Assembly (NCBI GenBank): GCA_030527015.1
Contig: JAUNBR010000017.1
Location: 1-54,656, forward strand
Reading direction: 5' to 3'
Length of the DNA: 54,656 nucleotides
Source: Planctomycetia bacterium
GTDB taxonomy: Bacteria > Planctomycetota > Planctomycetia > Pirellulales > Thermoguttaceae
Part shown: positions 35,844 to 44,100 of the stretch, piece after piece
Position numbering within the stretch: position 1 is the first letter of the stretch
How the letters are laid out: every line of letters begins with the position of its first letter
Made by a program: the position numbers and the translations under genes
The notes under the pieces: generated by a model
Told to the model about the DNA's origin: nothing
Seen by the model: only the letters and a program-made list of their open reading frames with translations
The model's database searches: none

Positions 35844-37340
35844 ATGAGCACGATGAAAGGTCGCGCAATTAACGGAGGGCGTGTACGAATGGATAATATG
35901 GATAATAATGTGGTGGATCCTCAGGCAGAAGACCAGAATGAGGAAGTAAATGCGGCGGTAAATGAAATGCCAGCGCAGGAAGAGGCAGTCTGTGAAAATG
36001 GTGGGAATGAATCCGCATCTGCCCCAGTCTGTCAGGAGAGTTTAGAAGCACCTGTGGAAGAAACTTCTTCTGCGCCGGTGGATCTGGAGAAGGCACGTGA
36101 GGAAGCCACGAATCGGTATGCGGAACTGCCAGAAGATTTACAGGCTGAGCTGGATGCGGCCATGGGTGGTGCGGATGTGAATGCTTTACTGGAAGCGGGA
36201 ACTGTTTTGGCTGCGGATCTGGAAGTCGGAACGAAAGTTACCGGGAAAATAATTCAGGTCGGAGCGGAAGAAGTTTTTGTGGAGCTTCCGGGAAACGTAC
36301 AGGCGTTTATTCCAGTAAAACAGTATGGTGAGAATTTACCGGAAGTTGGAGCGGAAGTAAAGGCGAAAGTAGCGAAAGAACCGAATGCTGACGGACTTTA
36401 TGAGCTCACACTCCCCGGTGCGGCGCAGGATGTGGCGGACTGGTCACAGGTGGAAAAAGGAATGATCGTGGAAACCACGATTACCGCTTTTAATTCTGGT
36501 GGTCTGGAGTGCCGTGTGAATCGTCTGCGTGGTTTTATTCCTGCCAGTCAGATCGCGAATTATCGTGTGGAAAATTTGGAAGAATTAGTGGGGCAAAAAA
36601 TGGAATGCCTCATTACGGAAGTGAATCCTCAAAAACGGAATCTGGTGCTCAGCCGCCGTGCGATTTTAGATCGTCAGCGTGACGCACAGAGGGATGAACT
36701 TATTCAGAAACTGGCGCCTGGTCAGATTTATGATGGTGTGGTACGGAAAATCATGGATTTCGGTGCTTTCGTGGATATCGGAGGAATAGACGGTCTGCTG
36801 CATATCAGCCAGCTTTCGTGGGACCGCGTGAAACATCCTAGTGATGTTCTGACGGAAGGACAGGAGATCCGCGTCCAAGTAGAGAAAATTGACCCGAGAA
36901 CCAAAAAAATTAGTTTTGCTTACCGGGATATGATGGAGAATCCGTGGACGAATGTCGCTGCAGATTTTCAGATCGGGCAGGAAGTGGAAGGCACCGTAAC
37001 GAAAATTACGCCTTTTGGAGCTTTTATCGGTCTGAAACCGGGCGTGGAAGGCCTGGTGCACATAAGTGAAATTTCCCATCAGAGAATCGGAAAAGTTTCA
37101 GATGTTTTAAATATCGGCGATAAAGTTACTGCTAAAATTTTGAATGTGGATCCTTCTGCTCGGCGGATCAGTCTTTCGGTTAAAGCGATGACTGAGGCAC
37201 CGCCCAAGAAAGAGGGAGATGCAAAAACAGAAAAGAAAGTATCTGAAGAGTACATTCCAGGAAATCGTCCTCGGGCAGTGAATGCTCCTCTGCGTGGCGG
37301 AGTGGGCGGAGATCTTTCCGGCGGATTTTTCGCGAAATAA
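35844..37340 (+). CDS. rpsA: S1 RNA-binding domain protein, ribosomal protein S1-like
   Basis: This encodes 498 residues with an acidic, Ala/Glu-rich N-terminal 110 residues and then four S1 (OB-fold) domains. The first begins near 128 (LEVGTKVTGKIIQVGAEEVF), the second near 210 (GMIVETTITAFNSGGLECRV), the third near 293 (GQIYDGVVRKIMDFGAFVDI, GLLHISQLSW) and the fourth near 378 (GQEVEGTVTKITPFGAFIGL, GLVHISEISH). Domains three and four are closest to the consensus. Bacterial S1 helps mRNA bind the 30S subunit; E. coli S1 has six domains, but shorter forms are common elsewhere. A basic tail follows. The start is uncertain; an in-frame ATG at 35889 is possible. Confidence 0.88.
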   Translation: MSTMKGRAINGGRVRMDNMDNNVVDPQAEDQNEEVNAAVNEMPAQEEAVCENGGNESASAPVCQESLEAPVEETSSAPVDLEKAREEATNRYAELPEDLQAELDAAMGGADVNALLEAGTVLAADLEVGTKVTGKIIQVGAEEVFVELPGNVQAFIPVKQYGENLPEVGAEVKAKVAKEPNADGLYELTLPGAAQDVADWSQVEKGMIVETTITAFNSGGLECRVNRLRGFIPASQIANYRVENLEELVGQKMECLITEVNPQKRNLVLSRRAILDRQRDAQRDELIQKLAPGQIYDGVVRKIMDFGAFVDIGGIDGLLHISQLSWDRVKHPSDVLTEGQEIRVQVEKIDPRTKKISFAYRDMMENPWTNVAADFQIGQEVEGTVTKITPFGAFIGLKPGVEGLVHISEISHQRIGKVSDVLNIGDKVTAKILNVDPSARRISLSVKAMTEAPPKKEGDAKTEKKVSEEYIPGNRPRAVNAPLRGGVGGDLSGGFFAK

Positions 37341-37381
37341 TTTCTTGTATTTTTTAGAATATAAGAAGTTTAGGTGGATTT

Positions 37382-37463
37382 TATGACGGGTTCACTGTAA
37401 ATTCCTTTTCCACGATATTTTTGGTATGGTACGGTGAAAAATGGAATTTAATCATGTGCTGAA
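37382..37463 (+). repeat. decayed interspersed element, plus orientation
   Basis: GACGGGTTCACTGTAAATTC and CGGTGAAAAATGGAATTTAA resemble arm A and arm B; the core is lost. Confidence 0.45.
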
Positions 37464-37466
37464 AAT

Positions 37467-37498
37467 AAAAACTCTGTATTTTTATACAGAGTTTTTTT
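37467..37498 (+). terminator. intrinsic terminator after the S1-domain gene
   Basis: AAAACTCTGTAT (37467-37478) and ATACAGAGTTTT (37483-37494) form a perfect 12-bp stem with a 4-base loop and a following T-run, 126 bases downstream of the stop. Confidence 0.9.
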
Positions 37499-37537
37499 AT
37501 TGGAAAATTGGCCCCCACAAAAAAATAAAGGATGAAA

Positions 37538-37660
37538 TCAGTTTTCATTTAAATTTCAGATTTTATGCACCGTCACGTGACGTGGTGTTTTGTTTTTCAC
37601 GAAAGGCTGACCTGTCGTCGGCAGGCGGTGGAGGCGAAAATTTATAGTGTATCGGGTATA
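37538..37660 (-). repeat. interspersed element with extra hairpin, minus orientation
   Basis: The right end is perfect (TTTATAGTGTATCGGGTATA). The hairpin CCTGTCGTCGGCAGG lies at 37611-37625. The centre has an additional palindrome CACGTGACGTG. Confidence 0.8.
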
Positions 37661-37747
37661 AATACCAGATTTTGTGTGGCCATGAAAACAGAATAATTTT
37701 ATGCTTCACGAAAATCTGATCGGTCTGTCAGCTGACTGGAAGATGAT
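37661..37747 (-). repeat. partial interspersed element, minus orientation
   Basis: GATTTTGTGTGGCCATGAAA, TGCTTCACGAAAATCTGATC and GGTCTGTCAGCTGACTGG resemble the middle part and extra hairpin. Both arms are missing. Confidence 0.5.
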
Positions 37748-37748
37748 T

Positions 37749-37853
37749 TATACTGGTTCCATTTTAAATTTCCGTTTTGTGCGGCTCTGACTGCAGGCAT
37801 TTTCAGCGAAGCTAAATGCCGGAGAAACGGAATTTTATAGTGTGTCGGGTATA
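37749..37853 (-). repeat. 105-bp interspersed element, minus orientation
   Basis: One of the best preserved copies: TATACTGGTTCCATTTTAAA, TGCGGCTCTGACTGCAGGC, ATTTTCAGCGAAGCTAAAT and TGTGTCGGGTATA. Confidence 0.95.
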
Positions 37854-37873
37854 ATAAAATGTGCATCAGGTGA

Positions 37874-37980
37874 TGCCTGATTCTACTTTTATTTTCGTTT
37901 TTCGCGGTTCTGAAAGCAGGTGTTTTTAGTGAAAGAAAATGGGCCGGGAAATGAAAATTTATCGTGTATATCGGGTGTAA
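37874..37980 (-). repeat. interspersed element next to a stop codon, minus orientation
   Basis: CGCGGTTCTGAAAGCAGGTG, GAAAATGGGCCGGGAAATG and TCGTGTATATCGGGTGTAA are clear; arm B is weak. It ends three bases before the stop of the lipoprotein gene at 37984. Confidence 0.8.
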
Positions 37981-37983
37981 ACT

Positions 37984-38622
37984 TTACCGGCGGGGAAGTC
38001 GTGCCTGAAGCTGTAAGAGCATTTCATGTTCCAGTGCTTCATCACGGCCTTTCGGAATCCAGCCTGCCCGATAATCGGTAACGGCGATCGGATCATGGAC
38101 GTCTGGAAGTTCTGTATCCAGACGAAAAGTCGCGGAGGGTAAACGGGTTTTAGATGGGGAAACCAGGTCTTCTAATTCCTTAAAAACACGGATTTCGACA
38201 GAATAACCACCGTCCACTGGCCGGACACGGATACGCGCAGTACGGCGTATGGACTGTAAAGTGGCTTCCTTTCTTTCTTCGTGAGTCACAGAATCTCTCC
38301 GCCACGGTTCAAGACATGTCGCGCCAACTTGTGGATATGTTACCAGAAGTCCTTCTGTGATAAGTCCTCCGTTACGCTGGCAGGGATATTCTTCCTGAAT
38401 GTCCCAAAAATAAAGGCGTACCACGTCTACGAGAGTTTCCCAGAGAATATAAGGATCTGGTGCGTGAAAAGTCGTCGGATTCTGAATCAGCCTGGTTTCT
38501 GTGGGAGATATGTAGGAAGCATATGGTGTCCGAATCACATTATCTCGACATCCGATCAGGGGAGGAAGTGATAATATTATAAAAAAAGTAAAAACGGATA
38601 AATTGAAAGCAGAAAAACGCAT
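37984..38622 (-). CDS. lipoprotein of unknown function
   Basis: This encodes 212 residues. The N-terminus is a lipoprotein signal peptide with lipobox LIGC and the acylated cysteine at residue 25. The mature part has WETLVDVVRLYFWDIQEEYP, GLLVTYPQVGATCLEPWRRD and then a beta-rich region (TARIRVRPVDGGYSVEIRVF), a pattern I recall in planctomycete hypothetical lipoproteins. No enzyme motif is visible. No adjacent gene on the same strand suggests an operon; it is flanked by clusters of repeat elements. Confidence 0.72.
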   Translation of the reverse strand: MRFSAFNLSVFTFFIILSLPPLIGCRDNVIRTPYASYISPTETRLIQNPTTFHAPDPYILWETLVDVVRLYFWDIQEEYPCQRNGGLITEGLLVTYPQVGATCLEPWRRDSVTHEERKEATLQSIRRTARIRVRPVDGGYSVEIRVFKELEDLVSPSKTRLPSATFRLDTELPDVHDPIAVTDYRAGWIPKGRDEALEHEMLLQLQARLPRR

Positions 38623-38651
38623 ATGTATTTTTCATAAAAAATCACGGGATG

Positions 38652-38776
38652 TATACGGGCTTTAATTTTAAATTTTTTCGTCTCGTGCGGCCATATGGAA
38701 TCTGGATTTTTATCGAAGCAAAATACAGGTCTGTTGGCCGACTGGAGAAGTGGAAATTTATAGTGTATCGGGTATA
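38652..38776 (-). repeat. interspersed element with extra hairpin remnant, minus orientation
   Basis: The right end is perfect (TTTATAGTGTATCGGGTATA). The extra hairpin is degraded (GGTCTGTTGGCCGACTGG, 38728-38745). Confidence 0.85.
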
Positions 38777-38919
38777 AACCTTTCGCGGAAATATTTTCCG
38801 ACAGATGGCATTATGACGTTTTTTTTATTTTTCGGCAAGAGCAAAAATAGGAGGAATTTTTTGGGGTTTTTCAGAAAAAATACATCTGAGATATGATTCA
38901 TTTCACTTTTTTCGATTTT

Positions 38920-39027
38920 TAATACCCGAGAATTATAACTTTCGGTTTCCCTGGGATTTTTGCTTTTCTAGAAATATCTGCTTTCAGAATCACAGAAAAC
39001 GAAAATTTAATGAAGTACCGGGATGTA
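38920..39027 (+). repeat. interspersed element, plus orientation, diverged
   Basis: TAATACCCGAGAATTATAAC, CTGCTTTCAGAATCACAGAA and AATTTAATGAAGTACCGGGA mark arm A, middle and arm B. Confidence 0.7.
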
Positions 39028-39242
39028 TTCATCTGTATGAAATAAGATACGGATTTTGAAGCCGAAGAGGGATGAATATTTTGGTGTGATGACTGAAAAG
39101 AAGAAAAATTTTGATTTTTTTGCCAGTAAAAATGAAAATTTAAATAGAGGGGTACCGTGCCTGATAATAAAAATGGAAATTCCTCTTGCGGAAAATTAAT
39201 TTTTTTATTAATATCTGCTATAAAAGTTATAATAATGTGATT

Positions 39243-39347
39243 TATATCTGAAGAACTATAAATTTTGTTTTTTGGGCATTTTGTAAAAAATGAAAATGTT
39301 TGAGCATATGACCACGTGAAATGAAAATTTAAAGTGAAGCCTGTGTG
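39243..39347 (+). repeat. interspersed element, plus orientation, diverged
   Basis: TATATCTGAAGAACTATAAA and GAAAATTTAAAGTGAAGCCT are clear; the core retains GGGCATTTTGTAAAAAATG. Confidence 0.75.
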
Positions 39348-39453
39348 CCTGATATGCGGGCCACTATAAATTTCGCTTCTCTGGTATTTTTATTTCGCTG
39401 AAAATGCCTGTTCCAGTCTGCATAAAACGGAAATTTAAAGTAGAGCCAGTATT
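39348..39453 (+). repeat. 105-bp interspersed element, plus orientation
   Basis: Follows the previous copy directly, in the same orientation. CCACTATAAATTTCGCTTC, TTTCGCTGAAAATGCC and GGAAATTTAAAGTAGAGCC are well kept. It ends 20 bases before the SH3b gene. Confidence 0.9.
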
Positions 39454-39473
39454 ATCTTGGGAGAGTGAATTCC

Positions 39474-40847
39474 ATGAGCCTGATACAGAAAGAAATAAAT
39501 AAGAATTCCTTATTTTGGGGGATTTTTCTGTGTATATGTGGTCTGATGTCAGTCGGTGAGGAAAAAACTTTTGGAGAAGAGTTTCCATATACGGCGATTA
39601 TAAATGATGACAGCGTTTATATTTATAGTGGGCCGGGCAGTACGTATTACACGACAGATGTTTTCCAGAAAGGTGATAGTGTGGAGGTATATCAGCATCT
39701 GCCTGGAGGATGGTGCGCGATTCGCCCTCCGGCGGGGAGTTTTGCCTGGGTGCCACGGAATTATCTGCAGCCACTGGGAGACAGTCTGGCACGAATTACC
39801 AGTGATGATGTGCCGTCACGTATCGGCAGTAAACTGTATCCCATGCGGCGAGAACAGATAAGCGTGATGCTGCGCAGCGGGAAAGTCGTGGAAATTTTGG
39901 ATGATTCTCCGATGAATGGAAACTGGTGCAAGATTTCTCCTCCCAGTGGAGAATTTCGGTGGGTTCAGGAAAAATATCTGTCTCCGCCGCAGGCCGTAAA
40001 GGAAAGCCCAGTATTATCTGTGGCTGAATCAGAGCGTACGGGCACAGGTTCTTCGGCGGAGAGGCCTGCAGCATCCAGAAATTTTTTGCGCCATGTGAAT
40101 CTTCTGGAAGCAGATCTGTCTCGGACGATCGCGAATTATGATGCATCTCGGTGGGATACGCCCAGTTTATTAATGCGCGCGAATTCTTTAGTAAATCGGG
40201 CGGAGACGGTAACACAAAAAGAACAAATTGCGCTGGTGCGACAAAAAATTCTTGAAGCGGATGCCGTGAGAAATAGGAAAATCGCTCTATTAAAAATAGA
40301 AGCGAATTCTGAAAAGCAGTCTCCCGTTTTGGCGAATCAGAAGATGATGCATTCTGAAGGACAGGATTTTTATCAGGGATTTAATCGTTCCCCTCAAAAT
40401 TATGCAGCACGAAATCCGGAAACCGTAAATATTCTGGACAGTTACCAGCTTGGCGAAAATGAAACATATGGTAATGCTTCCGGCGAAAATTTTTCCCGGG
40501 GAAATGTTTTGGTGGGAAATGTGGCAGAGAGAAACTCATCTCGAGAAGAAGAGTTTTCACGTATGTCTCCTCCATATTCCACCACTCCTGGAAGATATGA
40601 GTATGAAGGAGTTCTTGCGACAGTTCAGCCACGCGAAAAACAGCATTTTAGCTTACCCCGTTATGCTCTGGTGGATGATCGTGGGCTGCCACGCTGTTAT
40701 GTTACGCCCGTGCCTGGGCAAGATCTGACCCGATATGTCGGAGCGCGCGTCGCTATTTCTGGGACACAGGTTTACCTTCCCGAGCACAGTGCATGGAATC
40801 TGACAGCACGACAAATTAAAGATCTTAGCTCCACCGCCAGACGATGA
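39474..40847 (+). CDS. exported protein with two SH3-type domains
   Basis: This encodes 457 residues from the ATG at 39474 with GGGAG about ten bases upstream; an in-frame GTG lies at 39465. The N-terminus is a signal peptide or anchor (SLFWGIFLCICGLMSVG). Residues 42-100 form a bacterial SH3 domain (DSVYIYSGPGSTYYTTDVFQ, GGWCAIRPPAGSFAWVPRNY), and residues 118-175 a second, more diverged one (SGKVVEILDDSPMNGNWCKI, RWVQEKYLSPP). SH3b domains often bind cell-wall peptides. The rest is low-complexity, ending with a conserved-looking C-terminal domain (RYALVDDRGLPRCYVTPVPG, YVGARVAISGTQVYLPE), which resembles a small OB-like fold. No enzymatic motif is visible. It runs in the same direction as the next gene but is separated by three elements. 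Confidence 0.8.
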   Translation: MSLIQKEINKNSLFWGIFLCICGLMSVGEEKTFGEEFPYTAIINDDSVYIYSGPGSTYYTTDVFQKGDSVEVYQHLPGGWCAIRPPAGSFAWVPRNYLQPLGDSLARITSDDVPSRIGSKLYPMRREQISVMLRSGKVVEILDDSPMNGNWCKISPPSGEFRWVQEKYLSPPQAVKESPVLSVAESERTGTGSSAERPAASRNFLRHVNLLEADLSRTIANYDASRWDTPSLLMRANSLVNRAETVTQKEQIALVRQKILEADAVRNRKIALLKIEANSEKQSPVLANQKMMHSEGQDFYQGFNRSPQNYAARNPETVNILDSYQLGENETYGNASGENFSRGNVLVGNVAERNSSREEEFSRMSPPYSTTPGRYEYEGVLATVQPREKQHFSLPRYALVDDRGLPRCYVTPVPGQDLTRYVGARVAISGTQVYLPEHSAWNLTARQIKDLSSTARR

Positions 40848-40889
40848 AGGATGTGCTGATAAAAAAAGAAAAAGACATATGTGTTTTTT

Positions 40890-40994
40890 TATACCTGATG
40901 TATTATAAAATTCCGCTTCCAGGCATTTTTGCTTCGCGGAAAATGTATGCTTTCAGAACCGCATAAAATGGAAATTTAAATTGGAACCAGTATA
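40890..40994 (+). repeat. 105-bp interspersed element, plus orientation
   Basis: Full-length copy: TATACCTGATGTATTATAAA, GGCATTTTTGCTTCGCGG, CTTTCAGAACCGCATAAAAT and arm B ending GGAACCAGTATA. Confidence 0.94.
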
Positions 40995-40997
40995 TTT

Positions 40998-41058
40998 CGG
41001 TGAAAGTACTTCCTGCTTTCGTGACTGCGCGAAATGGAAATTTAAAGGAAAATCAGAA
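40998..41058 (+). repeat. 3' half of an interspersed element, plus orientation
   Basis: CCTGCTTTCGTGACTGCGCG, then AAATGGAAATTTAAAGG-AAAATCAG. Arm A is absent; the unit is stacked directly on the previous copy. Confidence 0.7.
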
Positions 41059-41162
41059 TATACACGACGCGTTATAAAATTTTACTCCCGCCGGTGTTTC
41101 GTGATGCATGAAACACCAGATTTTATGGTCGCGCGAAATGGAAATTTAATAAGAACCCGCAG
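41059..41162 (+). repeat. interspersed element, plus orientation, with variant core
   Basis: TATACACGACGCGTTATAAA starts it. The core hairpin is GGTGTTTCGTGATGCATGAA ACACC, a different sequence with the same stem-loop layout (GGTGTTTC/GAAACACC). It ends just before the 1455-residue protein gene. Confidence 0.75.
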
Positions 41163-41185
41163 AAGAGAAGAATCAGTTTAAGAAA

Positions 41186-44100
41186 ATGTTTCGTATTTTA
41201 CTGTCCCTATTTACTATTTTTCTGATGATTATCAGTAGTAATATGGTGGAAGGTACGGACATAAGGGTACGTATTACATGGGGAGGCGCGGATGAAATTC
41301 CATGTTTCGGACAGATCGTGTGTTCCACTGGCCCGATAAGCCAGCTGACTCCTCTGGGTACAGAAACGGATGATTCCGGAAATATTATTCTGGTAAATGG
41401 GCAGGTGATTATTTCTCAGCCGCTGCCCAAGGTATTTAATGGAATGGAGCTTACCATTCCCTGGGAAGAAAATGGAGTTTTGAGACTCCGTCTTTCCACG
41501 ATTTCTGAAAAACTTATCTCGGCACCTTTTGTGGATATACCGCTGAAGAAACTTCTTGTGGAAGGATTTAGCAGTTCACTTGGAAGCATAAGTGGAACAC
41601 CGACAAATAATCGTCTTTCCGTGCGGCGTGTTCCTGGGGATATGCTGCGGGTGAAAATGGAACGAGATAATGTGGTGTATTCACCTGGAGAAAAGTTTCA
41701 GTGTGAGGTTTTTGCGAATCTTGCAGCGATTTCTACTAAAGCTGGTGCGAAATTAAATGTTCAGGTACTTCGTGGCCGAGAAACGTTCGAGGTATATAGG
41801 CATCAGTATGATTTTTCTTTGGCACCGAATGCTGATCCGTTAAAAATAGAAATTCCTCTTCCCGGCGAGGAAGGAATCTTTGATGTGGTTTTTTCTGTTT
41901 TGGTGAATTCGGTGGAAAATCCGCTGGTAAAACCATTTACGAAACCGCTGACCGTCGGGCCATTTTCTGGAACGGCGCTGGATCCGACGAAAGTAGTTTT
42001 ACAGAGAAGGGTGCAGGTCATTACGATTTCTCCGGAGAGCCGAACGGTGGATGAAATCGGGAATCTGACGCCGACACTTGTTGTGGAAATAGACCCCACG
42101 GAACCGAAATGGTGGGAAAGCATGAATCGTGCCGTGATTCAGTTACCACACTGGAACCGAAATACAGGAGGTTCACTGGGAAGTGGAGATGCCAAAACGA
42201 TTTCTTCACAGTATGGGCCGATGATCGAATTACCGAGTCGTTCTTTGAGTGCCCCGGCGGAAGATTCACCGCTGGAGACTTCTGTAAGAGAGATATATAC
42301 TGCATCTGGGACGGATAAACAGGAAATGCCCACGGTCTGGGAAGCGTATCCTCTCGCGCTGGAGAGAGTCGGAATGCCACATATTCTGGAAGTGGAGTAT
42401 CCTGCCGGAGTGGAACAGACTTTAGGGATAAGTATTTTAGAGCCGAATGTTTCTGGCGCCATGTTACCCATGGGAATCGATTCGGGAATTCATGTTTCTG
42501 CACCGGTGGTGACACCACAAAAACAGGATTTTCGCTGGGAACGTCACCGGATTATTTTTTGGCCGAAAAGTAAGTCTCCTGTTATTTTGATGACGAATCG
42601 GCATCCAGAAAAGTCGGCGTTTTATGGGAAAATACGAATTAGTTCTGTGGGAAATCGTTTACCACGTCTGTTACCGAAAACGCGTTCTGATCTGCAAAAT
42701 AAAACAGAGCCTGGACAGAGGGAGACGCCGAGACCGGAGAGGTTAATCGCGCCCATGTTTTCTCGTCCGATTTTTTCTGATTTTTTTTCTGCGACGAAAG
42801 TGCCTGGTGGTACGGATGAATTTACTCTGACGGACTGGATTACATTTTATGATGGAGCCAGAAGGATGACGGAGTATATGAATTATGTCGGGTATAATGG
42901 ACTGGTTTTAAATATTTATGCGGATGGTGGCAGTATTTATCCCTCTAAAAAATTAGCATCCACACCAAGATATGACAGCGGAAATTTTTTTAACACGGGT
43001 CAGGATGTGGTAAAAAAAGATGTGGCGGAAATGGTGTTTCGCCTTTTTGACAGGGAAAAACTGACACTTATTCCTTCCATGGATTTTTCGTGTTATATTC
43101 CGGAACTGGAAACAGCTGTTTTGTATCCGTCAAGAATGCCGGAAGACTGGAAAGCTTCCAGTATATGTTGGCGAAATGCGGCGGGAGGGAATATGCGTCA
43201 GGAGAATCAGAAAAAAAATCCGACGGTTCCTTATTATAATATTTTGAACCCGCGAGTTCAGACATATATTTTAGAATGTCTGCAGGAAGTGATAAAACGT
43301 TACGGCCATCATTCGTCTTTTGGTGGTATTTCCTTACAACTGACGGACCACAGTATTTTGTTAATGCCTCCGCCACAGTGGGGAATGGATGCGCAGTCAG
43401 TTCAGGAGTTTTCACGAGAAACGTCTCTGCCTCTTCCTGCGGGATTTCAGCAGCAGGTGGAATTTCTCTCCCAGGGAGAGGGATTACAGTACTGGCTTCA
43501 GTGGAGGGCGCAGAAGTTATCCTTATTTTATCGTCGTGCAGCGAATCTTTTAAACCGGTATCCAGGTACGAAATTATATCTGGTGGGTACCGATTTTCTG
43601 AATGAGTTTAGGCATCCAGAGTTACATCCGCAGCTTGGCCGGAATGTCAGCGCGAAAGAAGTTTTACTTATGGCAGGTCTGGATCCGGAGTTATTACAGA
43701 TCGATCCACGAATCGTATTTCCGCGTCCACAGAAAATTTCTCCGAATGGCGCGCTTTCAGATTCTGCGTCAGAGCTTCAGTGGAAGAATTCACCGGGGAC
43801 TTACCGATTATTTCAGGGACAGTCGGTGCCTTCCATGACGTTTTATCATCCTCCCATGACACTTCGTTTACCGCAGTTTGATAAGGTCAGTCCGTATCAG
43901 CCATCACTTACGTGGGGAAAGGCTCAGTTTTCGCCGGCGGGTGTAATGAATCGGCGCCGTTTTGCGGAGAGTCTGGCGATGATGGATGCTCAGGTGATAA
44001 TTGATGGCGGGTGGTCGCCCGTGCTCGGACAGGAAGAGCATATTCGGAATACGATAAATATTTTTCGAAAGTTACCTCCAGAGCGTTTTTATCAGGCACG

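Noticed and set aside
33265..35844. SRP RNA or tRNA genes near ffh and elsewhere
   Set aside because: I looked for the conserved SRP RNA tetraloop region and for T-loop sequences of the GTTCGAATC type and found none with a matching acceptor stem.
42021..42518. Minus-strand frame of 165 codons inside the 1455-residue gene
   Set aside because: Antisense shadow with no binding site and no family resemblance; the sense strand codes a continuous signal-peptide protein.
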